A stretch of 64,000 nt of DNA, taken from assembly GCA_905234145.1 (NCBI GenBank), contig CAJOGK010000005.1:1-64000 (forward strand). The letters run 5' to 3'. A model generated the notes under the pieces. The model searched no databases and was not told the origin of the DNA. It was given only the letters and a program-made list of their open reading frames with translations. Source of the stretch: an uncultured Prevotella sp. Its GTDB lineage: Bacteria; Bacteroidota; Bacteroidia; Bacteroidales; Bacteroidaceae. Positions 37,644-47,188 of the stretch are shown in pieces. The translations under genes and the position numbers were made by a program. Position 1 is the stretch's first letter. Each line of letters opens with the position of its first letter.

Positions 37644-38981
37644 TCATAAAGCCGCTTTCTCCTTGCCGTGAACACTCTTTACCTTCATGCCCAGTTTGCC
37701 AGGTAAGATGGCATTTAGTAATACGCCTATCAAGGCAGCGAGTGCGAGACCCGAGAAATGAATCGGGCCAATGCTCACGTTATCTTCAGAACCATATTTC
37801 ACACCGATGGCAATTACCAGAATCGAAGCTGCTACAAACACGTTGCGAGAAGAATTCAGGTCTACGCTATCCTCAACCAGGTTGCGCACACCTACGGCTG
37901 AAATCATACCGTAAAGTATCAGACTCACACCACCGATGGTAGCTGCTGGCATCAGACCAATTAGACAGGCAAACTTCGGACAGAACGACAGCAGGATGGC
38001 AAAGCACGCAGCCAGTCGGATAACAGCGGGGTCAAAGACCTTCGTCAGGTTCAGCACGCCTGTATTCTCGCCATAGGTGGTGTTGGCAGGGGCACCGAAA
38101 ACCGATGCCAAGGCCGTTGCCAAACCATCGCCCATCAGTGTACGGTGTAATCCTGGTTCTTTCAAAAAGTCCTTGCCAACAGTCGATGAAATGGCACACA
38201 TATCACCGATATGCTCCATGATGGTTGCAATGGCGATGGGTACGATAGCGATGATAGTGGAGATGAGGAAGGTCGAATCCAGATTGTCAAATACTGCTAG
38301 CATCGTCTGCTCGCGACTGAACGGCATACCAATCCATGCCGCCTCGTTCAGTGCAGAGAAGTCTACCTCGCCCATGACGGCGGCAACCGTATAGCTCACC
38401 AATACACCCAATAGGATAGGGATGATCTTAAAAATTCCTTTACCCCAAACGCTTGCTGCAATCACCGTTATCACAGCCACCAGCGCCAAAGGCCAATTAG
38501 TTGTGCAGTTCTGGATGGCACTGCCCGAGAGCACTAATCCGATAGCTATAATCATCGGTCCTGTTACTAGGGGAGGGAAGAATCTCAGCATCTTCTCTAA
38601 GCCGAATGTCTTAATCAGACCGGCCATCACGAAATAGCATAATCCAGCGCAGAACACGCCTACACAAGCATAATCTAACGCCAACGTCTCAGTCATGCCC
38701 TGTTCTACACCCAACGCCTTCACAGACATGTAGCCGCCTAGGAATGCAAACGACGAGCCGAGGAATGCCGGCACCTGCAATTTACTAACAAAATGGAATA
38801 CCAATGTGCCGATACCTGCAAACAATAGGGTTGCCGACACGGACAAACCTGTAAGAACAGGCACCAGCACCGTGGCGCCAAACATGGCAAATAAATGCTG
38901 CACGCCCAGAATTACATACTTCGGCATGCCCAGTTTCCTGGCATCAGTGATGCCTTCTTTAGCTTTAATATCCATATCCAT
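37644..38981 (-). CDS. uraA: Uracil/xanthine permease (NCS2)
   Basis: LGVQHLFAMFGATVLVPVLTGLS, EHIGDMCAISSTVGKDFLKEPGLHRTLMGDGLATALAS; upstream Met codons of the ORF overlap the tRNA. Confidence 0.93.
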   Translation of the reverse strand: MDMDIKAKEGITDARKLGMPKYVILGVQHLFAMFGATVLVPVLTGLSVSATLLFAGIGTLVFHFVSKLQVPAFLGSSFAFLGGYMSVKALGVEQGMTETLALDYACVGVFCAGLCYFVMAGLIKTFGLEKMLRFFPPLVTGPMIIAIGLVLSGSAIQNCTTNWPLALVAVITVIAASVWGKGIFKIIPILLGVLVSYTVAAVMGEVDFSALNEAAWIGMPFSREQTMLAVFDNLDSTFLISTIIAIVPIAIATIMEHIGDMCAISSTVGKDFLKEPGLHRTLMGDGLATALASVFGAPANTTYGENTGVLNLTKVFDPAVIRLAACFAILLSFCPKFACLIGLMPAATIGGVSLILYGMISAVGVRNLVEDSVDLNSSRNVFVAASILVIAIGVKYGSEDNVSIGPIHFSGLALAALIGVLLNAILPGKLGMKVKSVHGKEKAAL

Positions 38982-38994
38982 TTCGCTGTATAGG

Positions 38995-39066
38995 TACACC
39001 CGTTGGGAATCGAACCCAAACCAACGGAACCGGAATCCGTTATTCTATCCTTTAAACTACGGGTGC
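38995..39066 (-). tRNA. tRNA-Arg (anticodon CCG)
   Basis: GCACCCG/CGGGTGT acceptor, ACGGA-TTCCGGT-TCCGT anticodon arm, GGGTTCGATTCCC T-arm. Confidence 0.93.
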
Positions 39067-39078
39067 TTTTAGCGGATG

Positions 39079-39086
39079 CAAAGATA
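39079..39086 (-). promoter_or_regulatory. -7 box TATCTTTG for tRNA-Arg
   Basis: CAAAGATA on + strand just upstream of the tRNA. Confidence 0.55.
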
Positions 39087-39246
39087 CAACAAAATAGTGA
39101 AAAGCTAATAGCGGAAAGCAGAAAAGTTAGAGAATTATGATTTGTTAACGAGGCGCCATTAAGTACAAAATGTTACTGAAAATCAAGATTCTGTGTCATT
39201 TTGCGAAAATAATTCCACTTTTTCTTGCATTTTAATAATAAATGTG

Positions 39247-39254
39247 TACCTTTG
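39247..39254 (+). promoter_or_regulatory. -7 box TACCTTTG for asnA
   Basis: TAnnTTTG with TTG at 39225-39227. Confidence 0.65.
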
Positions 39255-39281
39255 CACGCAAATTAAGCATAAACTATAAAA

Positions 39282-40319
39282 ATGGGACAGATAATTAAAC
39301 CTGTGATGTATGAACCGCTGCTCGATATGAAGCAGACGGAACAAGGCATCAAACTGATTAAAGATTTCTTCCAGCAGAACCTCTCTACAGAGCTTCGCTT
39401 GCGTCGTGTTACAGCACCTCTTTTTGTACTGAAGGGCTTGGGTATCAACGATGATTTGAACGGTGTGGAGCGTGCCGTTACATTCCCCATCAAGGATTTG
39501 GGCGATGCGCAGGCAGAGGTGGTTCATTCGCTGGCAAAGTGGAAGCGCCTTTCACTGGCTGAGTATAAAATTGAGCCCGGATATGGTATTTATACCGATA
39601 TGAATGCCATCCGTGCCGACGAAGAGTTGGATAACCTCCACTCGCTGTATGTAGATCAGTGGGACTGGGAGGCTGTGATTAATCGCGAAGACCGTACGCT
39701 GTCTTTCTTAAAGAATATCGTAGAGCGAATCTATGCAGCCATCCGTCGTACGGAGTATCTTACCTGCGAGACGTATCCCCAGATTAAGCCTTTCTTGTCA
39801 GAGAAGATTCACTTCATTCACGCCGAGGAGTTGTTGAAGATGTATCCAGACAAGACACCCAAGGAGCGCGAGGATGCTATCTGCGAGGCTTATGGAGCTG
39901 TATTTATAATAGGTATAGGTGGAGAACTCTCGAATGGCGAGAAGCACGATGGACGTGCGCCTGACTATGACGACTGGTCGACGATAGCCGAAAATGGCAA
40001 GATGGGTCTTAATGGCGATATCCTTATTTGGTATCCAGTGCTGGGTCGCTCGTTTGAGCTTTCGTCAATGGGTATCCGTGTGGATAAGGAGTCGCTCTTA
40101 CGCCAGCTGAAGCTTGAGCATCAGGAGGAGCGCGAGCAACTTTACTTCCACCAGCAGTTGCTTAACGACCGATTGCCACTCTCTATTGGTGGTGGTATTG
40201 GTCAGAGCCGCCTCTGTATGGTATTGCTCCATAAGGGCCATATCGGTGAGATACAGGCCTCTATATGGCCTGATGAGATGCGACATCAATGTAAACAGTT
40301 AGGAATGAACCTGATTTGA
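39282..40319 (+). CDS. asnA: Aspartate--ammonia ligase
   Basis: FFQQNLSTELRLRRVTAPLFV...DDLNGVERAVTF...RAPDYDDW...GGGIGQSRLCMVLLHKGHIGEIQASIWP. Confidence 0.96.
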   Translation: MGQIIKPVMYEPLLDMKQTEQGIKLIKDFFQQNLSTELRLRRVTAPLFVLKGLGINDDLNGVERAVTFPIKDLGDAQAEVVHSLAKWKRLSLAEYKIEPGYGIYTDMNAIRADEELDNLHSLYVDQWDWEAVINREDRTLSFLKNIVERIYAAIRRTEYLTCETYPQIKPFLSEKIHFIHAEELLKMYPDKTPKEREDAICEAYGAVFIIGIGGELSNGEKHDGRAPDYDDWSTIAENGKMGLNGDILIWYPVLGRSFELSSMGIRVDKESLLRQLKLEHQEEREQLYFHQQLLNDRLPLSIGGGIGQSRLCMVLLHKGHIGEIQASIWPDEMRHQCKQLGMNLI

Positions 40320-40332
40320 TTATCGGGCGACT

Positions 40333-42495
40333 TCATTCCCTTACGAATACAGGAATATACGCTTTGCTTACGGGGGTGACAATGGTTTGTCCACCCTCGT
40401 AATGTTTTCCTGAGTGATAGTCTGTCCAGCCGTTTTTGTTTATGGGCAGATAGGTGCGCCATTCTGTAACTCCTGGTTCTGTAATCGGACTAATCAGGTA
40501 CTTGGGGCCAAACATATATTCGTATGGTTGCTCTAGGGCCTTTGGATCATCGGCAAAGTCGAATACCAATGGGCGCATCAGGGTATACCCCTCTTTGGCG
40601 ATACGTTGTGCACATTCCTCCAGATAGGGGCGCAAGCGTTCGCGCTCTTTCAGGCATGCTTTAATGATCGCTTTGGCCTCGTCGCCATAGTTCCAAGGCT
40701 CTGTATCGCTCATATAACCATGTACTCGCATCAGAGGAAGATAGACCGATGTCTCAATCCAGCGCAACATACGCTCGATATACGCCTCGTTGGTGTATTG
40801 ATCAGCAGGACGGAAAAATCCTCCAGCATCATACGTCCACCAAGGAATGCCTGCTGCCTGCATACCGAGGCCTGCAGTTAGCTGGCGGCGGAAGGTTTCC
40901 CAGTCGTTACCTACATCGCCACTCCAAAGAGCAGAACCATAACGCTGAATACCTGCGAAACCACATCGTGTGAGTATCATGGGCTCTTTTCCAGCAGCTT
41001 TCAGCCCCTCATATACCGTTTTATTTACCAATAGCGGATATACATTGCGCACTTGCTCACCAGTCCATTGTCCTTTGTTTACGCGTCGCCCAGCCAAATC
41101 GTCGTTCTCTGGTTCTGTGGCATCTTGCCACCAGGCATCAATGCCCAGCGGTACCAGTCGCTCGCTAAAATGCTTCCAATAAGCTGCTGCTGCTTTTGGA
41201 TTAAAGAAATCTATCCAGTCGGTACCTGGGATGTAATAGTCAGCAGCCAACATCTGCTTTCCTACCTGTGAGGTCTTATCAATCTTCGACCATACGCTTA
41301 CCATCAGTCTGATATCCATCTTGTGCAGACTGTCTGTTAGCACCTTTGGATCTGGATAAAATTCCTCGTCGAACTGCATGGCATTCCAACCATACTTACC
41401 CCAGTATTGCCAGTCTTGCACAATCATGCTGATGGGCATACCCTCTTGCTTAAAGCGGTTAGCCGTTTGCAGTATTTCTTCCTGAGAGTGGAAACGCTCC
41501 CTACAGTGGATATAGCCCAGTGCCCACGAAGGCATCAGTGGGCATTCGCCTGTGAGTTCGCGATAGGTAGCGATGACCTCATCAGCAGATCCAACAAACA
41601 CGGTGTAATCTACAGCTTCTGCCATAGGCGAGCGCAGCGTAGTTTCATCTTTTACCTTATTATAGAAAAGGGTAGGGGCGTCATCTTTTGTCAGCTCTGC
41701 CGATAGCTGGTGGCGCCCAGCTTCCAGATGTACAATTTTAGAGGCTGTAGGTGGCAACCACAGATTCTTCATGTCGATGACTGTTTGTCCGTCGATAGCC
41801 AGATGATGTCTGCGAGCCATCTTCTGTCCTACATCGAGCAGCAGGGCGTAATCACCAGCTTCGGCGATATCAATAGTGGCTTTAAACACGTGGTGTTCGC
41901 GCACCTCGCGCTTGCCACCTTCCGTTGAAGTTACGTTTACCTCTTCGCGCTCGCCATCACCAGCCTGCTTTACAAGGGCGATGCTTTGGCTGGCAGGATT
42001 ATAATCTGTCAGTCCGTAGTTATTCCAGAGTATACCATAGCCCTTGCTTGATAGTAGCATAGGGATGCTGATTTGCGTGTTTACTTGTGTTAGTCTGCGT
42101 GATAGCCCTCTTACGTTGGTGTAGCCGTCTTGAAACTGTCCCAGTCCAAACAAATATTCATCCTTGGGCGATGCAAACGTAAGTGTGGCTTCTTGGCCTT
42201 GCAGCTGATGGCTAGTGGCTGTAAATACTACTTTTCCTTGCTTATCTTTGATGGTAATCAATTGTTGCTTGGTGTCGACATCCACCTTTACTTTGCAGTT
42301 TGTTACTGTTTCGTGCTTTACGTAGAGCCAGTCTGGCAAGTCGCTCTTTACCTCCTGTTCGGCATATTGTATACGTACGGCGTTTTGGGCCACGTTGGTT
42401 ACCGTAAGTTGTCCCTTTCCAAAACGAAAAGAGCCAGCCTGAGTGCCCATAGTGGTCATACACAGGATGGCTATCAGTGAAATCATTTTCTTCAT
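40333..42495 (-). CDS. GH31 family glycoside hydrolase with PA14-like insert
   Basis: Signal peptide; YLFGLGQFQDGYTN; GIDAWWQDATEPEND nucleophile motif; RCGFAGIQRYGSALWSGDVGNDWETFRRQL. Confidence 0.93.
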   Translation of the reverse strand: MKKMISLIAILCMTTMGTQAGSFRFGKGQLTVTNVAQNAVRIQYAEQEVKSDLPDWLYVKHETVTNCKVKVDVDTKQQLITIKDKQGKVVFTATSHQLQGQEATLTFASPKDEYLFGLGQFQDGYTNVRGLSRRLTQVNTQISIPMLLSSKGYGILWNNYGLTDYNPASQSIALVKQAGDGEREEVNVTSTEGGKREVREHHVFKATIDIAEAGDYALLLDVGQKMARRHHLAIDGQTVIDMKNLWLPPTASKIVHLEAGRHQLSAELTKDDAPTLFYNKVKDETTLRSPMAEAVDYTVFVGSADEVIATYRELTGECPLMPSWALGYIHCRERFHSQEEILQTANRFKQEGMPISMIVQDWQYWGKYGWNAMQFDEEFYPDPKVLTDSLHKMDIRLMVSVWSKIDKTSQVGKQMLAADYYIPGTDWIDFFNPKAAAAYWKHFSERLVPLGIDAWWQDATEPENDDLAGRRVNKGQWTGEQVRNVYPLLVNKTVYEGLKAAGKEPMILTRCGFAGIQRYGSALWSGDVGNDWETFRRQLTAGLGMQAAGIPWWTYDAGGFFRPADQYTNEAYIERMLRWIETSVYLPLMRVHGYMSDTEPWNYGDEAKAIIKACLKERERLRPYLEECAQRIAKEGYTLMRPLVFDFADDPKALEQPYEYMFGPKYLISPITEPGVTEWRTYLPINKNGWTDYHSGKHYEGGQTIVTPVSKAYIPVFVRE

Positions 42496-43421
42496 TCCGA
42501 CATGTTTTTGATATAGGGTAAATCGATCAGATTTTCAAATCTGTAGAATTTCTGGGCATTCTCGCCCAAGAAGAGTTGTTTTTCTCGTTCGCTGAGCTCG
42601 GTGGATTTCACCACAAAGTCGTACGACATGCGATAGGTGATGGCTGTGATGGTTCTAGGGTAGTCGCTGCCCCACATCAGTTTCTCCATACCCACCAGCT
42701 CTGCTGCCTCGCGAATCGCTCTGATGGCTGAAGGGTAGGGGTAGAACTCTGAATTATACAGCCATGTGATGCCGCCTGATTCTATCATCACGTTTTCATG
42801 ACGTGCCAGTTTGATTTGGTCTTGCCAGCTACGGTTCTCCCAGCAGGGCGATTGTGGTGGATTGGCCATACCCAGATGTCCGATGGCGATTCTCAGTTTG
42901 GGGCACTCACTAATAACCTCGCGCAATTCTGCTACCTGCTCGTCGCCATCTGCCAGCGTGATAGAAAGCAAGATGTCCTTCGCCTCCATCATGTGGAACA
43001 GCTGCATCATATCGTCATCTGTCAGGCGTTTTCCCAATAGTCTGTGTCCTGGAATCGCCAGTCCCTTAAAGCCTTGTGCCATCAGGGCTTCGGCTTGCGC
43101 CAGGAATCCGGGCTCCAAATAGTTGGCCATACCGCAGGCCAGTAGTCTGTCGGGATACTGGCTGTTTACTTTGGCCAGATAGTCGTTTTGCAGTCCGTCG
43201 ATAAACTCCTGCACTACTACTGCTGCCTGCACTTGTGCATAATTCATGTTTGAGAGGAATACCTCTGCCGAGTTTACCCCGTCGATCATGAATGGTGGCA
43301 ACATCTGTACTTCTTCGCCCAAGAAAATGGAGCGCCCGTTGGTGGTGGTCCTGATCTCTTTTCCGTTCCACGCTGTGTCTTGTTTCAGCCACAAATGGCT
43401 ATGTGCATCAATAATAATCAT
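42492..43421 (-). CDS. Amidohydrolase family metal-dependent hydrolase
   Basis: IIIDAHSHLW, IGHLGMANP, LMWGSDYPR; 4-nt overlap with GH31. Confidence 0.88.
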   Translation of the reverse strand: MIIIDAHSHLWLKQDTAWNGKEIRTTTNGRSIFLGEEVQMLPPFMIDGVNSAEVFLSNMNYAQVQAAVVVQEFIDGLQNDYLAKVNSQYPDRLLACGMANYLEPGFLAQAEALMAQGFKGLAIPGHRLLGKRLTDDDMMQLFHMMEAKDILLSITLADGDEQVAELREVISECPKLRIAIGHLGMANPPQSPCWENRSWQDQIKLARHENVMIESGGITWLYNSEFYPYPSAIRAIREAAELVGMEKLMWGSDYPRTITAITYRMSYDFVVKSTELSEREKQLFLGENAQKFYRFENLIDLPYIKNMSE

Positions 43422-43451
43422 ATTAATTTTTAACTTTTATCTATCCACTCT

Positions 43452-45398
43452 TTACTTTATTCTTATCGCTAGCATCGTTAGGTCGTCAGCCTGATCAGCT
43501 TCACCTACAAACTCGTCAATCGACCTCATCATACCTTTTACCAGCGTCTCTGTGTTGCTCCCTTTCAGTTGGTCTAGGACTTTTATCATCCGCTCTTTGC
43601 CAAATCGCTGATTGTCGATATTGGTAGCATCCGTCAGTCCGTCGGTATACAGGAATATAATTGTGTCTTTGCCTATCTCGATGTGCTGTGTATCGTAAAT
43701 ATGTTCTTTATTAATACCCAGTGGCAGATTGCGGGTTATCTCCAGAAATTCTACCTTATCGCTTACCAGCATTGTTGGTTCATGGCCTGCGTTGGTATAT
43801 TTCAGATTACCAGTCTTCAGATCGAGCACACCCAAGAAGAAGGTGCAAAACATCATCTCTTCGTTCTCCTCAGCAAAGGGTTGGTTCATAATACTAACCA
43901 TTTTGTTGGGCTCTGTCTCATGTGTGGCCACCGTACGGAACAGGGCGTGTACCACCGTCATCACCAGCGCTGCTGGTACGCTCTTGCCCGATACGTCGCC
44001 TATACAGAAGAAAAGTTTCTCGTCGCGGATAAAGTAGTCGAATAAGTCGCCACCAATGCTCTTGGCCGATTTCAGCGAACCGTAAATGTCAATATCATTG
44101 CGCTCAGGGAATGGCGGTATTTTTTTTGGTATCATGGCCATCTGTATGTTGTGTGCAATATTTAACTCGCGGTCGATAGCAGCTTTTTTGGCAGTAGTGG
44201 TCTCCAGTTCGTTCATATACTTTACCAGTGATTGCTGCATGGTGGCAAACGAGTCACGTAATTCGCGTATCTCGTCGTTATACTTTATTTTTGGCAATGC
44301 ATTTATAAAGTTTCCTTTGGCCACCTCGTTAGCAGAATCGGCAAGTGCTTTCAGTGGTAGCGTATTATGATGTATGGTCTTGCGGCAGAAGTAGTAAGTA
44401 GCTTGCATACCTATCAGAAACAATATCAACGTTATAAAACCGAGTAGCAGTCCTGGGCCATAAATAGCTATCTCAGGTATGACTATTCCCATCGACCACT
44501 GACTGTTTTCAATCGGCTTGTAGATGACGTGGGAGCGTTTTCCGTCCAAATTCATGGCTATTACGCCTTCTTTCAGGTTTAGCATTTCTCTCACCAGATG
44601 ATCGTCGAGTGTGTCGGGCGTCGACTTGGCATAGTCAATAATGTTTTCTTTCAATATACGTTGACGGTTATGATGAGCTATAAATGTGCCATTTTTGCTG
44701 ATTATAAAGATGTGATAGCTAAATATGCCGTCTCTATTATTTATATTCAGCAGTCCTCGCTTGTAGCTATGTATCTCGATGCTCTCCAGTTGGGTCATCA
44801 GCCAGTCGAGTGACACGTCCGATCCTACTACTCCAATCTTCTTGCCATTATTATGTATAGGTCTTACATACGAGCATAGAACCTGTCCATCGTTTAATTG
44901 GTCGAAATAAGGATCGCTCCAAATGCCGTCTTTTGATTGCAGTGCTTCTTTATACCAAGGCCGCCTAAAATAATTATGGGTGTTTGTGCCCGCATTGAGG
45001 GTGTCCATCTGGTGTTTCCCATTCCAAAAGGCGTAAGGCTCAAAGAACTCACCCTTACTGGGGAAGAAGTTGGGTTCGAAAGCGGCAAAGTAGCCTTGTG
45101 TATTAGGGTTCAGTTGCAGTTCACTGGCTAACATTTTCATCACGATTTCGGGCGTTTCCAGGTTTTGCTCTACTGTGTTGGCTACGTTTATCACTACGTC
45201 TTCGTTTTCCTGTAGTATCTTTTCCAACTTTTCGTTGGCTACATGCAGTATACCAACGTATCGGCCTTTGGTCTCTTCGGTCATCGACAAAATCGATGCC
45301 ACAAACAGTAGTCCGCACACGATCATCATCATTGCCATAACTCCCAGCAATATGCGCCGTGTTAGCCTGTTTGAGAAAGATTGGAAGGCCTTTTTCAT
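43452..45398 (-). CDS. dCache-like sensor - HAMP - SpoIIE-type PP2C phosphatase
   Basis: Extracytoplasmic Cache-like region (PWYKEALQSKDGIWSDPYFDQLNDGQVLCSYVRPI), HAMP, SIGGDLFDYF...IGDVSGKSVPAALVM, YTDGLTDATN. Confidence 0.92.
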   Translation of the reverse strand: MKKAFQSFSNRLTRRILLGVMAMMMIVCGLLFVASILSMTEETKGRYVGILHVANEKLEKILQENEDVVINVANTVEQNLETPEIVMKMLASELQLNPNTQGYFAAFEPNFFPSKGEFFEPYAFWNGKHQMDTLNAGTNTHNYFRRPWYKEALQSKDGIWSDPYFDQLNDGQVLCSYVRPIHNNGKKIGVVGSDVSLDWLMTQLESIEIHSYKRGLLNINNRDGIFSYHIFIISKNGTFIAHHNRQRILKENIIDYAKSTPDTLDDHLVREMLNLKEGVIAMNLDGKRSHVIYKPIENSQWSMGIVIPEIAIYGPGLLLGFITLILFLIGMQATYYFCRKTIHHNTLPLKALADSANEVAKGNFINALPKIKYNDEIRELRDSFATMQQSLVKYMNELETTTAKKAAIDRELNIAHNIQMAMIPKKIPPFPERNDIDIYGSLKSAKSIGGDLFDYFIRDEKLFFCIGDVSGKSVPAALVMTVVHALFRTVATHETEPNKMVSIMNQPFAEENEEMMFCTFFLGVLDLKTGNLKYTNAGHEPTMLVSDKVEFLEITRNLPLGINKEHIYDTQHIEIGKDTIIFLYTDGLTDATNIDNQRFGKERMIKVLDQLKGSNTETLVKGMMRSIDEFVGEADQADDLTMLAIRIK

Positions 45399-45401
45399 TT
45401 T

Positions 45402-46379
45402 TTAACTTAATAATTCCGTAATAAAGGGGTCAGCCTTGATACAGCGGAGGTTCTTCTCTAGCTGGGCTGTGCTACTGGCACCAACAAGTACGCTGGTAAC
45501 GCCACGCTGTTGTAAAATCCAAGCCAGTGCCATTTCGGCCAGCGACTCACCACGACTTTGGGCGATATCGTTATAGTAGTGCAGTTTTACAAGCAACTCG
45601 GGCGTGAGCATCTCACGCTTTAAGAACTTTTCTTTTGCCATGCGGCTGTCGTCTGGGATGCCCTGTAGATAGCGATCTGTAAGCAGACCTTGTGCCAGGG
45701 GTGAGAAAGCAATGAAACCCACACCTTTTTCGGCACAGAAGTCGAGAATACCTTCTTCCTGAGGTTTGCGGTTGAGCATGTTCAGGCGTCCCTGATAAAT
45801 AAGCAGAGGCACATCGTGGGCCTTCAGATATTCGTAGCCAAACTTAAGCGGCTCAAGGGGCCAGTTTGAGATACCCACATAAAGCGCTTTACCAGCACGC
45901 ACGATGTCAACGAGCGCCTGAAGAGTTTCTTCGAGTGGGGTTTCTGGGTCATAGCGATGACTATAGAAAAGGTCTACGTAATCTATCTTCATGCGCTTGA
46001 GACTCTGATCGAGCGAGGCCATCAGGTATTTCCTGCTGCCCCAATTCCCATAAGGTCCAGGCCACATATCGTAACCTGCCTTGCTGGAGATAAATAGTTC
46101 GTCGCGATAAGGGCGGAAATCATCGTCCATTAAGCGACCCATTGTTTCTTCTGCGGAACCATAAACGGGGCCGTAGTTGTTGGCCAGGTCGAAGTGGGTG
46201 ATACCGTGATCAAAGGCATAATGAGTGATTTGACGACTGCGTTCGTATGGATCGACACTACCAAAGTTGTGCCAGAATCCGAGGCTTACTTTTGGTAATA
46301 ATACACCAGAGCGTCCGCAGCGCTCAAATTGCATCCCATTGTCGTAGCGGTTTTCTGCCGCAAAATATAGTTCTTTCAT
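45402..46379 (-). CDS. Aldo/keto reductase (YghZ-like)
   Basis: THFDLANNYGPVYGSAEETMGRLM, YVDLFYSHRYDPETPLEETLQAL. Confidence 0.93.
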   Translation of the reverse strand: MKELYFAAENRYDNGMQFERCGRSGVLLPKVSLGFWHNFGSVDPYERSRQITHYAFDHGITHFDLANNYGPVYGSAEETMGRLMDDDFRPYRDELFISSKAGYDMWPGPYGNWGSRKYLMASLDQSLKRMKIDYVDLFYSHRYDPETPLEETLQALVDIVRAGKALYVGISNWPLEPLKFGYEYLKAHDVPLLIYQGRLNMLNRKPQEEGILDFCAEKGVGFIAFSPLAQGLLTDRYLQGIPDDSRMAKEKFLKREMLTPELLVKLHYYNDIAQSRGESLAEMALAWILQQRGVTSVLVGASSTAQLEKNLRCIKADPFITELLS

Positions 46380-46514
46380 CTACCTATTAGTTTTTATATG
46401 ATTTGTTTGCAAAGGTAGTGAAAAAAAGTGATATGGAATTGACCTATTTTGTTTTTAACACGGCTTAACCTGATTTTTCTTAGTGAAAATGAGGGTTAAT
46501 CCGTTTTCTTTTTG

Positions 46515-46522
46515 TAACTTTG
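46515..46522 (+). promoter_or_regulatory. -7 box TAACTTTG upstream of the IMP cyclohydrolase/mre cluster
   Basis: TAnnTTTG. Confidence 0.5.
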
Positions 46523-46552
46523 CAGCCGCAAATGAAAATTATAACGTTATAA

Positions 46553-47155
46553 TTGGTAGAAATGGCTGATAATAAGAAGATTAAGACCGCTTTGGTGTCG
46601 GTTTTCCACAAAGATGGCCTCGATGAACTGCTGAAGAAGTTGAACGAGGAGGGCGTGAAATTTCTCTCAACTGGCGGTACACAGATATTTATAGAGTCGC
46701 TGGGCTATGAGTGTCAGAAGGTAGAGGATGTAACAACCTATCCTTCTATTCTGGGTGGTCGCGTAAAGACCCTGCATCCGAAGGTGTTTGGTGGTATTCT
46801 GGGTCGTCGTGAGAACGAGGGCGACATAGAGCAGATGAAGCAGTATGAGATTCCTGAGATTGACTTGGTAATCGTAGACCTTTACCCCTTTGAGCAGACA
46901 GTGGCTAGCGGTGCCTCTGAGGAAGATATCATTGAGAAGATAGATATCGGTGGTATTTCGCTGATTCGTGCTGGTGCTAAGAATTTCAATGATGTGGTAA
47001 TCGTGCCTAGCAAGGCAGAATACAGTGTATTGCTGGATATCCTGAATAAGCAGGGTGCAGAAACCACTAAGGCTCAACGCCGTATGTTTGCTACGCGCGC
47101 CTTTGGCGTAAGTAGCCACTATGACACCGCTATCAACGCATGGTTTGAAAAGTAG
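46553..47155 (+). CDS. IMP cyclohydrolase domain protein (N-terminal half of PurH only)
   Basis: KTALVSVFHKDGLDELLKKL...STGGTQIFIESLG...TYPSILGGRVKTLHPKVFGGIL; ends after SSHYDTAINAWFEK; no AICAR transformylase domain. Confidence 0.92.
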   Translation: MVEMADNKKIKTALVSVFHKDGLDELLKKLNEEGVKFLSTGGTQIFIESLGYECQKVEDVTTYPSILGGRVKTLHPKVFGGILGRRENEGDIEQMKQYEIPEIDLVIVDLYPFEQTVASGASEEDIIEKIDIGGISLIRAGAKNFNDVVIVPSKAEYSVLLDILNKQGAETTKAQRRMFATRAFGVSSHYDTAINAWFEK

Positions 47156-47188
47156 ATGTAAATCGTAATATCGTAAATTTTAAATAAG

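Noticed and set aside
37644-38999. Longer uraA ORF starting at 38999 (MYLYSE...)
   Set aside because: The first codons overlap the tRNA-Arg gene; the start at about 38981 is more plausible.
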